Shown: in pieces, positions 50,541-59,732 of the stretch
Layout of the letters: every line of letters starts with the position of its first letter
Numbering within the stretch: position 1 is the first letter of the stretch
NCBI GenBank assembly: GCA_004297225.1
Contig: SCUI01000010.1
Span: 62,001-126,000, forward strand
Direction of reading: 5' to 3'
Source of the DNA: Lysobacteraceae bacterium
Lineage (GTDB): Bacteria > Pseudomonadota > Gammaproteobacteria > Xanthomonadales > Xanthomonadaceae
DNA: 64,000 nt
The notes under the pieces: model-generated
What the model was told of the DNA's origin: nothing
The model's database searches: none
What the model saw: the letters and a program-made list of their open reading frames with translations, nothing else
Translations under genes and position numbers: made by a program

Positions 50541-52220
50541 TTGTCCGACAACACTGACGCTCCCGCCGGGGGCGAACCCGGCGAAACCGCCGAAAAGCGC
50601 GTGCGCAAGCCGCGCGCGCCGCGCCAGGAAACCGCCGCGGCGGCCCCTGCTGAAAACGCATCGGCGCCCGCATCCGCCCCCGCATCCCCAGCCGCGACGG
50701 TCGAAGCATCGCGCGAGGCGACCGCACCCGCGGGCGACGCGCCCTCGAGCGACCATGGTGGCGGCCAGGCCAACCAGGGTGGCAACGGTGGCCAAGGCGG
50801 CAATGACGGCCGCCAGGGCAACCGCCGCGACCGTTTCCGCAACCGGCGCGACCGCAACCGCGACCGCCATCGCGACGACGGCCTGCCGCGCGACGACAAC
50901 GGCCAGGAGCAGCCGCAGCCGAACCGGCCCATGCCGAACATCCCCGAGGGCTTCCCGCAGTACTCGCTGGGCGACCTGAAGCGGATGCCGGCGCAGAAGC
51001 TGCTCGACATCGCCGAACAGCTCGGCCTGTCCGAGACCGTCGCCCGCGCCCGCAAGCAGGACGTCATCTTCGCCCTGCTCAAGGTCCTGACCCGCACCCC
51101 CGAGGGCGTCGCCGCCGACGGCGTGCTGGAGATCCTGCCCGACGGCTTCGGCTTCCTGCGCGCCGCCGAGGCCAGCTACCTGGCCGGCCCCGACGACACC
51201 TACATCTCGCCCTCGCAGATCCGCCGCTTCAACCTGCGCACCGGCGACCATCTGTCGGGCCGCATCCGCTGGCCCAAGGACGGCGAGCGTTATTTCGCCC
51301 TGAACATCGTCGACGAGATCAACGGCGAGCCGATCGAGGCCTCCAAGAACAAGGTCCTGTTCGAGAACCTCACCCCGCTGTTCCCGCGCAGGCGCTTCCG
51401 CCTGGAACGCGGCGACGGCTCGACCGAGGACATCACCGGCCGCATCCTCGACCTGATGGCGCCGCAGGGCAAGGGACAGCGCGCGCTGATCGTCTCGCCG
51501 CCGAAGGCCGGCAAGACCATGATGATGCAGCAGGTGGCGACCGCGATCACCACCAACCATCCGGACGTGCACCTGATCGTGCTGCTGATCGACGAGCGGC
51601 CGGAGGAAGTCACCGACATGCAGCGCACCGTGCGCGGCGAGGTGATCTCCTCCACCTTCGACGAGCCGGCCGCGCGCCACGTGCAGGTCGCCGAAATGGT
51701 GATCGAGCGCGCCAAGCGCCTGGTCGAGCACAAGAAGGACGTGGTGATCCTGCTCGACTCGATCACCCGCCTCGCCCGCGCCTACAACAACGTGGTGCCT
51801 TCGTCGGGCAAGGTCCTTACCGGCGGCGTCGACGCCAACGCGCTGCACCGCCCGAAGCGCTTCTTCGGCGCCGCGCGCAACGTCGAGGAAGGCGGCTCGC
51901 TGACCATCATCGCCACCGCGCTGGTCGACACCGGCAGCAAGATGGACGAGGTGATCTACGAGGAGTTCAAGGGCACCGGCAACTCCGAGGTGCACCTGAA
52001 CCGCCGCATCGCCGAGAAGCGCGTGTACCCGGCGATCGACATCAACCGCTCGGGCACCCGCCGCGAGGACCTGCTGATCGAGCCGGAGCTGCTGCAGAAG
52101 ATCTGGATCCTGCGCAAGCTGCTGCACGGCATGGACGAGATCGGCGCGATGGAGTTCCTGCTCGACAAGATGAAGAGCACCAAGTCCAACGACGAGTTCT
52201 TCGCCTCGATGAAGCGCTGA
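50541..52220 (+). CDS. rho: Transcription termination factor Rho with extended N-terminus
   Basis: 559 residues (E. coli 419). The first 135 residues are disordered: Ala/Pro/Glu-rich, then Gly/Asn/Gln-rich and Arg/Asp/Asn-rich ([20 protein letters not shown]). The rest is a normal Rho: helical cap [18 protein letters not shown], cold-shock-like [14 protein letters not shown], Walker [23 protein letters not shown], and R-loop motif [11 protein letters not shown]. Start is a TTG with GAGGA nine bases upstream. Such long basic Rho N-termini occur in xanthomonads and actinobacteria. Confidence 0.95.
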   Translation: MSDNTDAPAGGEPGETAEKRVRKPRAPRQETAAAAPAENASAPASAPASPAATVEASREATAPAGDAPSSDHGGGQANQGGNGGQGGNDGRQGNRRDRFRNRRDRNRDRHRDDGLPRDDNGQEQPQPNRPMPNIPEGFPQYSLGDLKRMPAQKLLDIAEQLGLSETVARARKQDVIFALLKVLTRTPEGVAADGVLEILPDGFGFLRAAEASYLAGPDDTYISPSQIRRFNLRTGDHLSGRIRWPKDGERYFALNIVDEINGEPIEASKNKVLFENLTPLFPRRRFRLERGDGSTEDITGRILDLMAPQGKGQRALIVSPPKAGKTMMMQQVATAITTNHPDVHLIVLLIDERPEEVTDMQRTVRGEVISSTFDEPAARHVQVAEMVIERAKRLVEHKKDVVILLDSITRLARAYNNVVPSSGKVLTGGVDANALHRPKRFFGAARNVEEGGSLTIIATALVDTGSKMDEVIYEEFKGTGNSEVHLNRRIAEKRVYPAIDINRSGTRREDLLIEPELLQKIWILRKLLHGMDEIGAMEFLLDKMKSTKSNDEFFASMKR

Positions 52221-52226
52221 ACGGGG

Positions 52227-52718
52227 TCAGGGTGCCGGCGGCAGCAAGGTCGCGCCCTCGAACCAGGACACGAACAGCGGCAGGTTGCGCGGCGAATAAC
52301 CGATGAAATGGAAGCCGGCTTCGCTGGCGCGCGTGTAGCGCGACGCCAGCAGCTTGCTCTCCAGTTCGACCAGCATGCCCAGCGACTCCGGTCGGGCCAA
52401 CGAGGCGTTGTACGCCTGCAGCACCTCGCGCACCCGATGCGCGAACGGCACGGTCTGGCGCTGGCCGCGTTGCGATGCGTCGAAGAACTGGCGGTAGTAG
52501 TAGGCCGGCTGGCGCAGCCTGGGCAGCACCTTGACGACCGCGGTGCCGACCGCGCACACGGCGCCATCGCCATCGCGGCCGACGCAGGCCGCCTGCGCGG
52601 CTCGCTCCCGCGCGCGGGCGGCATCCTCCAGCACATGGTTGCGCGCCCAGAACGCCACCAGCTCGGCCTCGAGCGCCGGCGTGACCTGCTTCCAGACCGG
52701 GACGACCTCGAAGCTCAC
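52227..52718 (-). CDS. Small GNAT-like protein of the autotransporter operon
   Basis: 163 residues, soluble. Pattern of an acetyltransferase-like fold: VVPVWKQVTPALEAELVAFWARNHVL, then RERAAQAACVGRDGDGAVCAVGTAVVKVLPRLRQPAYYYRQFF and FHFIGYSPRNLPLFVSWFEGATLL; no clear acetyl-CoA R/QxxGxG/A loop. I recall similar proteins adjacent to TIGR03032 genes. ATG overlaps the TIGR03032 stop by four bases (ATGA). Function unknown. Confidence 0.75.
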   Translation of the reverse strand: MSFEVVPVWKQVTPALEAELVAFWARNHVLEDAARARERAAQAACVGRDGDGAVCAVGTAVVKVLPRLRQPAYYYRQFFDASQRGQRQTVPFAHRVREVLQAYNASLARPESLGMLVELESKLLASRYTRASEAGFHFIGYSPRNLPLFVSWFEGATLLPPAP

Positions 52719-53776
52719 GGCTCGGATTCGAAGGTGATCAGCTCGCGGATTTCGGCGGTGCGCAGGCCGATCATCATCGGGTTGCGCACGTTCGGCAGGA
52801 AGCTGATGTCGAATATTTCAGTGATGTCGCCCTCGAAGCGGATCCAGTTGAGGACGTCGCCGTTGGTGAGCGACACGATCTGCACGCCGCACCACGGATC
52901 GGCATCCCGCTTCTTCAGCTCGTCGTCCAGCTGCAGGCCCTCGAAGCGCTGGTTGCGCGGCTTCGACAGGCCGACCGCGGCGACATTGCCGACGATCGAC
53001 AGGCCGCGCAGGAATCCGGGGCAGAAAGCGAGCGGAACGAACGCCTTTTTCGCGAAATCGACCCAGCCCAGGTAGCCGGTGCCGGCATTGAGCACCCACA
53101 GCCTGCCGTTGGCCCAGCGCGGCGAATGCGGCATCGACAGGCCTTCGCAGACGATCTCGTCGGTCTCCACGTCGATCACCACGCCGCCGTCCTGGCGCCG
53201 ATCGCGCCATCCGTCCACGGCGTCGCTGCGGCACACCGCCGTCACGTACTTCGGGCGCCCGTCGACCATCGCCATGCCGTTGAGGTGGCAGCGGTCCTCG
53301 GGCGCGAGCTTGCTGATGAACTCCGGCTTCCAGATCGCCTTGAAGCTGTGGGTCTGGCTCAGCTCGGCGAGACAGGAATACTTGGTGTTGACGAACACGA
53401 CCTTGCCGTTGTCGCGGATGCCCAGCTCGTGGATGTCCAGGTCGCCGATCGTCTGCGCGTTGCGCGGCACGTAGCACTTGTCGTACTGGCCGTGGATCAC
53501 CTCGTTGGGCCGCAGCACGTTCTCGAAGCGCCACAACTGGTAGAGCCCGCCCATGTAGATCCGCTGGGCGTTGCCGACGATGCCCATCGCGCGCTCGAAG
53601 ATGCGCTCGAAGAACGACACGCGTCCCTGCTTGTCGCTGCCGACGAGGTAGACGCGCCCGGTCTGGTAGGACGTGATCGCCAGCGACACGCGGTTGCCCG
53701 AGAGCCACGCCGCCAGGCCGCGGGAACAGCTCTTGTCCACCTTCATCGGGGTGGCGGCCTCTCCTGGTGTCGCCAC
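52715..53776 (-). CDS. TIGR03032 (DUF4915) family protein
   Basis: 353 residues, no signal peptide. Repeated short strands with conserved GRVYLVG, LYQLWRFENVL, IGDLDIHELG, VFVNTKYSCLAELS, RCHLNGMAMVDGRPKYVTAV, GLSMPHSPRWANGRLWVLNAGTGYLG and CPGFLRGLSIVG: the TIGR03032 family, a predicted beta-propeller of unknown activity. Start is GTG 53776 with GGAG six bases upstream; ATG 53746 is an alternative. Between the autotransporter and the GNAT-like gene, all close spaced. Confidence 0.88.
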   Translation of the reverse strand: MATPGEAATPMKVDKSCSRGLAAWLSGNRVSLAITSYQTGRVYLVGSDKQGRVSFFERIFERAMGIVGNAQRIYMGGLYQLWRFENVLRPNEVIHGQYDKCYVPRNAQTIGDLDIHELGIRDNGKVVFVNTKYSCLAELSQTHSFKAIWKPEFISKLAPEDRCHLNGMAMVDGRPKYVTAVCRSDAVDGWRDRRQDGGVVIDVETDEIVCEGLSMPHSPRWANGRLWVLNAGTGYLGWVDFAKKAFVPLAFCPGFLRGLSIVGNVAAVGLSKPRNQRFEGLQLDDELKKRDADPWCGVQIVSLTNGDVLNWIRFEGDITEIFDISFLPNVRNPMMIGLRTAEIRELITFESEP

Positions 53777-53800
53777 TTGTTGCTCCAGCTCCGTCCGTCC

Positions 53801-56800
53801 CTACCAGGTATACCGCACAACCAGCTGCCCGCCCACGCTGCTGTCGATCGCGCCGCCATCGGCCCAGTGCAGGCCGCCGGTCACCGTGACGCCGCCGAAC
53901 TGCGCGCCGACACCCGCCTCGACCAGCGCGTGCGTGCCATCGGTGCTGCTGGTCCCGCTGAAGAGCGTGTTCCCGTCGACCACGTAGGCGCTCTCGCCAT
54001 CGAGTTCGTTGACCGCGCTGATCGCCCCATAGGGCATCCAGCGCACCCCGTTGGCGCTGGCGAAGGCGCGACTGAAGCCCAGGCCCACGCGCACGCGTTC
54101 GGAGGTGCCGCCGTCGGCGGTGAAATCCACCAGGGTGCCGGCCACCGGCGCGATGTCGTCGAGCTTGGTGCGCGTGTACTGCACCTGGGGGACGAGGTCG
54201 AAGGCGCCGAGCTGCCAGCCGGTATAGCCGGCCTCGAGGTTGAACGTGGTGCCGTTGCCGCTGGTGTGCTGCTCGCCGCCCGCCGACGCCAGCACGGCCT
54301 CGAAGTCCATCCAGCGCATCGATGCGTCGACGTAGAAGTCCTGCGAGAGCCACGTGCCGGACAGACCGGAGTAATCCAGGTCGATGCGGCTGCTGCCGGT
54401 GCCGGCGGCCAGCACCTGGGTGCCATCGGCGGTGCCGGCCAGCAGGCCGAGGCTGAAGCCGCCACCCACCGGGAAATTGAAGCCGAACTCGCGGCCGCGG
54501 TTCTCCTGTTCGAAGCCGAAGTCGCTGCCCGCGCTGAAGCCGGACGCCGACGGGGAAACGTCGCCGTCGTCGGTGTAGAAGCGGACCCACGGGCCGAGCC
54601 CGACGCGGCCATCGTCCAGCGCGGGCAGGATGCCCACGCGCTGGCGCCAGGTGCCGATGCTGCTGGCGGCCAGGCCATGCACGCCCGGCGCCACCGATGC
54701 CGCGAGCACGCCGGTGTCGTTGAGACCGGCCACTTCCAGGCTTGCCGTCAGCACGTTCAGGCCACCCGACTGCGCCAGCGAAACGCCGACATCGAGGTCG
54801 AGGAAGTTGCTCGGGTCGAAGCCGAACACCTCGCCGCCGGTGAAGTTGGCGGCGGTGGCGTCGCCGGTGACGGCGAGCACCTCGAAGGCCTCCGACAGGG
54901 TCGTCGGCGTGCCGTCGACGACGAGGTTGATCGCCTGGCTGCTGCCCGCCACGACGTCGCCGTCGACATAGGCGTAGTCGGACGCGCCGCTGGCGAGACT
55001 GGCGTCGAAGCTGATCGAACCGTGACCACCAAGGTCGCCGGCGAGCACGAACAGGTCGTTGGCGCCGCCGTCGACCAGGCTGATCATGCCGTCGTTGGCC
55101 AGCACCGAATCGGCGGTGCCCATGTGCACCAGACCGATTCCGCTGACCTGCAGCAGGCCTGCGTTGTCGAAGGCGTTGGTGGTGTCCGCGTCGCCGAGGA
55201 AGACACCGCCGTTGGCGAGGTGGATCACGCCGCCGCTGGCGTTGTCGATCGTGTCGTCACCGGTGCCGAGGTCGCTGCTGAAATTGCCGACGAGCCAGGT
55301 CCCGCCGCTGGCATTGGCGACCAGGTCGGCGCCGCCGCCCGTGGCGAGCGCGCCGTCGATGTCGCCGCTGTTGAGGATACGGTCCACGCCTTCGCCGCCG
55401 AGGACGGCGATCGAACCTTCGACCGAGCTGTCGGTGCTGATCGAGCCGCTGTTGTCCAGCGTGGCGGTGCCGTAAAGGCTGTCCATCACCACGGCGATGG
55501 CCAGGTCCGGATTGCTGGCCGAGATGCTGCCGCTGTTCTCCACCAGCACGTCGCCGTAGGCCGTCGCGAGCACGCCGATGGCAGTGCCGTAGGTCGCTTC
55601 GGCGTGGATCACGCCTGCGTTGTGCACCACCGCCCCGTAGCCACCGAGTGCCAGAGCGCCATAGGCCGTGCCGTACGCGGAAACCGCGATGGTGCCGCTG
55701 TTGTCGATCATCGCCACGCCGCTGCCGGCGCTCGCGAACGCGCCGGCCGCCACGCCGCCGCCGCTGTACACGGCCATGTCGCCGCTGTTGACGACGTGGG
55801 CGTCGCCCTCGTAGCTCGAGGTGAATGCGCCCACGGCCTGGCCGTAGGCGTAGACGTCGATGGTCCCGGCGTTTTCCACGTCCACGTCGCCCTCGGTCGC
55901 CAGCGCGAGCACGCCGAAGCCGGTGCCGTAGTACGAGTAGACGTCCACCAGGCCGCCCGCGGCGTTGGCCACGGAGACGTCGCCGGCGCCGGAGGACGCG
56001 TAGATGCCGTAGGCATACTTCGCGTCCACCGAGATCTCGCCGCTGTTGGTGACCGTGGCGCCGCCCTTGCCCAGGGCCTGGATGCCCATGCCGATGTAGC
56101 CGAGGCCCAGGTAATCGGAGGCGACGTACACGCTGCCGCTGTTGTCGACGAACGCGCTGCCGTTCTGCGAGGCGGCGACGATGCCGAAGGCGCCGTAGTA
56201 CTTGGCGGCGCCGGTGGAATGGACGTCGATGTCGCCGGCATTGACCACCGTGGCGTCGCCGTTGAACGACAGCGCCAGCGCGCCGTAGGCCAGGCCGCCG
56301 GACTCGACGGCGAGCAGGCCGCTGTTGCCGATGCCGGCATCGCCGTCGGCGGAGACCACGATGCCGGCCGCGCCGTAGCCGTACTTGCTGTACTGGCTGG
56401 CGTGGATCGCGCCGCTGCTGTCGACGCTGGCCGAGCCGCCTTCGCCGATGGAGATGGCCTCGATGCCGATGGCACCCTGGTAACCGGTCGCGGCGATCAC
56501 GCCCGTGTTGTCCACGCTGACCGCGGCGCCCGCGCCGTTGCTGGTGGCATGGATGCCGGTGGCCAGCAGGCTGCCGTAAAGACTGCCGTTGTACTCGAAC
56601 AGCGTCCCGCCGATGACGTCGCCGGAATTGGCGATGTCGATGTCGCCGGTGGCCTGCGCGTGGATGCCGTTGGCGATGTAGCCCTGGGCCTCGATCGCGC
56701 CCGCGTTGTCGATGCCGATGCCGCCCGCGCCGCCGCTGGCGTAAATGCCGAAGCCCTGGTAGCCGTACGCGTAGATGCTGCCGTCGTTGGCGACGGTGGT

Positions 56801-57712
56801 GGCGTCCTCGCCCAGCGCCTCGATGCCCGCGCCCCAGGCGGCGCCGATCGCGACGATGTCCCCGCTGTTCGCCACGTCGACATTGGCGCCGGAGGCGAAG
56901 ATGCCGTCGGCGATGTCGTACAGCGACAGCGCGCCGATGTAGCCCGTGTTGCCGATGGTGACGTCGCCATGGGTCGAGTAGGCGTAGATGCCCGTGGCCA
57001 GGCCCGCGGCGGCCGTGAAGATGTCGCCGGTGTTGCTGATGCTGGTGTCGCCGGTCGCATGGACGTGGATGCCACCGGCGATGTAGCCCTGCGCCTCGAT
57101 CGGGCCGTCGTTGTCGACCTCGATGTCGCCGCCCGTGGCGTAGATGCCGAAGCCGTAGAAGCCGTAGGCGTAGAGGCTGCCGGTGTTGGCGACGGTGGTC
57201 AGGTCCTCGCCCTCGGCTTCGATGCCGGCGCCCCAGCTGCTTCCGATCGCGACGATGTCGCCGCTGTTGTCGACCAGCACGTGGTCGCCGGTGGCGAAGA
57301 TGCCGTCGGCGATGCCGCCGCCCGAGTAGACCCCGATGTAGGCCGAGTTGTGGACGATGGCGTCGCCGCCGGTGGCGTCGGCGTACAGGCCGATCTGGTC
57401 GCCGCCGCCCACCTTGAAGATGCTCTCGGTGTTGTCGATGTCGACGTCGGCGCCGGCGGCGACGACGGTGAGGTCCTCCACCGCGGCCGGCACCGGAGAC
57501 GCGGTTGCCGGCATGCAGCGGATCGCAAGGGCGGGCGTCGCGCAACCATCGGCGGCGAACGCCGCGCCGCCGCCGGCGAGCGCCAGGGCGGTGGCCGATG
57601 CCGCAAGCGCCGCACGCACCGCACGGGCCACGGGGGCGACTTTCACCGCTTGTCTCCGACCCGGCTGGGCCAATCCTTGCCTTCCTTCGAACCGGTGTGC
57701 GCTCGCATCCAT
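53801..57712 (-). CDS. Autotransporter (type Va) with tandem adhesin-like passenger
   Basis: 1303 residues. Extended signal peptide to about residue 53, a passenger of Gly/Asn/Asp/Ala-rich repeats of the type VxVxNSGxIxAxGxxxxGIxAxATG, then a beta-barrel domain of about 290 residues ending in VVRYTW, as in porin-like barrels. Residues about 114-246 and 247-385 are a clear tandem duplication. The passenger is predicted a beta-helix exposed on the surface. RBS GGGGAAG before the ATG; promoter at 57821-57849. Only two passenger cysteines are seen, both near residue 60. Confidence 0.93.
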   Translation of the reverse strand: MDASAHRFEGRQGLAQPGRRQAVKVAPVARAVRAALAASATALALAGGGAAFAADGCATPALAIRCMPATASPVPAAVEDLTVVAAGADVDIDNTESIFKVGGGDQIGLYADATGGDAIVHNSAYIGVYSGGGIADGIFATGDHVLVDNSGDIVAIGSSWGAGIEAEGEDLTTVANTGSLYAYGFYGFGIYATGGDIEVDNDGPIEAQGYIAGGIHVHATGDTSISNTGDIFTAAAGLATGIYAYSTHGDVTIGNTGYIGALSLYDIADGIFASGANVDVANSGDIVAIGAAWGAGIEALGEDATTVANDGSIYAYGYQGFGIYASGGAGGIGIDNAGAIEAQGYIANGIHAQATGDIDIANSGDVIGGTLFEYNGSLYGSLLATGIHATSNGAGAAVSVDNTGVIAATGYQGAIGIEAISIGEGGSASVDSSGAIHASQYSKYGYGAAGIVVSADGDAGIGNSGLLAVESGGLAYGALALSFNGDATVVNAGDIDVHSTGAAKYYGAFGIVAASQNGSAFVDNSGSVYVASDYLGLGYIGMGIQALGKGGATVTNSGEISVDAKYAYGIYASSGAGDVSVANAAGGLVDVYSYYGTGFGVLALATEGDVDVENAGTIDVYAYGQAVGAFTSSYEGDAHVVNSGDMAVYSGGGVAAGAFASAGSGVAMIDNSGTIAVSAYGTAYGALALGGYGAVVHNAGVIHAEATYGTAIGVLATAYGDVLVENSGSISASNPDLAIAVVMDSLYGTATLDNSGSISTDSSVEGSIAVLGGEGVDRILNSGDIDGALATGGGADLVANASGGTWLVGNFSSDLGTGDDTIDNASGGVIHLANGGVFLGDADTTNAFDNAGLLQVSGIGLVHMGTADSVLANDGMISLVDGGANDLFVLAGDLGGHGSISFDASLASGASDYAYVDGDVVAGSSQAINLVVDGTPTTLSEAFEVLAVTGDATAANFTGGEVFGFDPSNFLDLDVGVSLAQSGGLNVLTASLEVAGLNDTGVLAASVAPGVHGLAASSIGTWRQRVGILPALDDGRVGLGPWVRFYTDDGDVSPSASGFSAGSDFGFEQENRGREFGFNFPVGGGFSLGLLAGTADGTQVLAAGTGSSRIDLDYSGLSGTWLSQDFYVDASMRWMDFEAVLASAGGEQHTSGNGTTFNLEAGYTGWQLGAFDLVPQVQYTRTKLDDIAPVAGTLVDFTADGGTSERVRVGLGFSRAFASANGVRWMPYGAISAVNELDGESAYVVDGNTLFSGTSSTDGTHALVEAGVGAQFGGVTVTGGLHWADGGAIDSSVGGQLVVRYTW

Positions 57713-57820
57713 GTGGCTTCCCCAAATGATTCAACCGACGTACGCCGACAGCCTGGCGGCCGCCGGGCACAGCGGCCGTCGCAAAGTATCGGGAGGCCCA
57801 GATCCCCCTGGGACATGCCG

Positions 57821-57849
57821 TTTATCGACCGACAAGCGGTCAAAGTCAA
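57821..57849 (-). promoter_or_regulatory. Sigma-70 promoter of the autotransporter operon
   Basis: Minus strand -35 TTGACT (57849-57844), 17-base spacer, -10 GATAAA (57826-57821); about 110 bases upstream of the ATG, leaving a leader of around 100 bases. The same gap holds CCGAC repeats (around 57826-57855) near the -35 that could bind a regulator. Confidence 0.6.
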
Positions 57850-57917
57850 CCGACGAACGGCGGTCATCCGCATGAGTGGCCTCGTTCGTCGCCATAATCG
57901 GTCGGCCCGGAGGCCCC

Positions 57918-59720
57918 ATGCACGAAAGCGGACTCGAACTGGCACTGGTGTTCCTGCTTGCCGCGGTGGTGGCGGTGCCCGTGTTCAAGCGCTTCGGCCT
58001 GGGCGCCGTCCTCGGCTATCTCGCGGCGGGCGTGGTGCTGGGGCCGTTCGGCCTGCGCGTGATCGCCAATGCCGAGCCGGTGCTGGCCGCCAGCGAGATC
58101 GGGGTGGTGCTGCTCCTGTTCGTCATCGGCCTGGAACTGTCGCCTGCGCGCCTGCGGGTCATGCGACGGCCGGTGTTCGGGGTTGGCGGCCTGCAGGTCG
58201 GCATCACCGGGCTTGTGCTGGGCGGCCTGGCGCTCGCGCTGGGACTGGACTGGCGGGCCGCGCTGGTGATCGGTTTCGGCCTGGCCCTGTCGTCGACGGC
58301 CGTCGGCCTGCAATTGCTGTCCGAGCGCAAGGCGCTGGCAACCGACCACGGGCGGCTCGCGTTCGCCATCCTGTTGTTCCAGGACCTGGCCGCGATCCCC
58401 TTGCTCGCGGCGATCCCGCTGCTGGGCCATGTCGCCGCGGACACCCCGGAACCCGGCTGGTGGCTGGTAATCAAGGCGGTGCTGGCGATCGCCGCGCTGG
58501 TGCTCGGCGGCCGCGTGTTGCTGCGGCACGTGTTCGGCATCGTCGCCCGCACGCGGATGCCGGAAGTGTTCGCCGCGACCGCGCTGCTGGTGGTGCTGGG
58601 CAGCGCCTGGCTGATGCAGCTCGCCGGACTGAGCATGGGCCTGGGCGCCTTCCTCGCCGGCGTGCTGCTGGCCGATTCCGAATTCCGGCACGAACTGCAG
58701 GCCCAGATCGAGCCGTTCGAGGGCCTGCTGCTGGGCCTGTTCTTCATGGCGGTGGGCATGAGCATCGACCTGGGCCGCGTCGCCGCGGAGCCGGTGCTGG
58801 TGGAGGTGGCGGTGCTGGCCCTGCTCGCGATCAAGTTCGCGATCCTGTTCGCGCTGGGCCTGCGCCCGGGCAAGCTGGACGTGCGCGGCGCGCTGCTGCT
58901 GGGCAGCGTGCTGGCGCTGGGCGGCGAATTCGCCTTCGTGGTGTTCGGCGAAGCCTTGAAGGCCGGGCTGCTGAGCGACCTGATGCGCGACCGGCTGGTC
59001 GCCATCGTCGGTGTCAGCATGGCGCTGACGCCACTGTTGCTGATCGCGATGTCGCGCCTGCTGCGGGTGGATGGCGCCGGCGGCGCCCGCCCCTACGACG
59101 AGATCCCCGACGAGCACCCGCAGGTGCTGATCGCCGGTTTCGGCCGCTTCGGCCAGATCGTCGCCCGACTGCTGGGCGCGCAGGGGATCCGCTTCGTCGC
59201 GATCGAGAACAGCCCGGAACAGGTGGATTTCATGCGCCGCTTCGGCAACCCGGTCTACTACGGCGATCCGGCGCAGCCGGCGCTGTTGCGCGCAGCCGGC
59301 GCGGAGCACGTGCGCGTGTTCGTGATCGCGATCGACGACGCGCAGTCGAGCCTCAAGGCGGTGCGGACGCTGCGGCGCCTGTATCCCGACGCCCAGGTGT
59401 TCGCCCGCGCGCGCAACCGCCGCCACGCCTGGCAATTGATGGACCTGGGCGCGCAGGTGGTGCGCGAGGCCTTCCATTCCAGCCTCAAGCTGGGCGAACG
59501 CGTGCTGGTGGCACTGGGGCAGCCGGAAGCGCTTGCCGCGAGCCGCGCCGAGCGGTTCCGCGAGCACGACGAAAAGCTGCTGCGCACGCAGTACCAGGTG
59601 CAGGACGACGAAGCGGCATTGATCCAGACCTCGCGCGAGGCACGCGAGGAACTCGAGCAACTGTTCGCCGCCGACCGCGCGGAAGGCGGGCTGGACGAGG
59701 GCGGGCCGAACGCCCCGTAG
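57918..59720 (+). CDS. Kef-type monovalent cation:proton antiporter with RCK/TrkA-N domain
   Basis: 600 residues. CPA2 family: 12-13 membrane helices (residues 1-385, including GYLAAGVVLGP and GLSMGLGAFLAGVLLADSEFRHELQ), then a cytosolic NAD-binding TrkA-N domain (QVLIAGFGRFGQIVARLLGAQG near 410). Glutathione-gated K+/H+ efflux in KefB/KefC. No kefF/kefG ancillary gene is adjacent. ATG 57918 with GGAGG upstream. A possible -10 CATAAT lies at 57893-57898. Stop TAG is the head of a GTAG motif. Confidence 0.95.
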   Translation: MHESGLELALVFLLAAVVAVPVFKRFGLGAVLGYLAAGVVLGPFGLRVIANAEPVLAASEIGVVLLLFVIGLELSPARLRVMRRPVFGVGGLQVGITGLVLGGLALALGLDWRAALVIGFGLALSSTAVGLQLLSERKALATDHGRLAFAILLFQDLAAIPLLAAIPLLGHVAADTPEPGWWLVIKAVLAIAALVLGGRVLLRHVFGIVARTRMPEVFAATALLVVLGSAWLMQLAGLSMGLGAFLAGVLLADSEFRHELQAQIEPFEGLLLGLFFMAVGMSIDLGRVAAEPVLVEVAVLALLAIKFAILFALGLRPGKLDVRGALLLGSVLALGGEFAFVVFGEALKAGLLSDLMRDRLVAIVGVSMALTPLLLIAMSRLLRVDGAGGARPYDEIPDEHPQVLIAGFGRFGQIVARLLGAQGIRFVAIENSPEQVDFMRRFGNPVYYGDPAQPALLRAAGAEHVRVFVIAIDDAQSSLKAVRTLRRLYPDAQVFARARNRRHAWQLMDLGAQVVREAFHSSLKLGERVLVALGQPEALAASRAERFREHDEKLLRTQYQVQDDEAALIQTSREAREELEQLFAADRAEGGLDEGGPNAP

Positions 59721-59732
59721 GGTCGGCGCTAC
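59717..59732. repeat. Possible GTAG-type REP remnant at antiporter stop
   Basis: GTAGGGTCGGCGCTAC: GTAG head containing the antiporter TAG, with a short GTAG/CTAC pairing only. Weak palindrome; read as a remnant of the repeat family seen elsewhere in the window. Confidence 0.35.

Noticed and set aside
55300-57400. CRISPR or intergenic tandem array in the autotransporter
   Set aside because: The DNA repeats follow an open frame and encode passenger beta-helix repeats; units are long and diverged.
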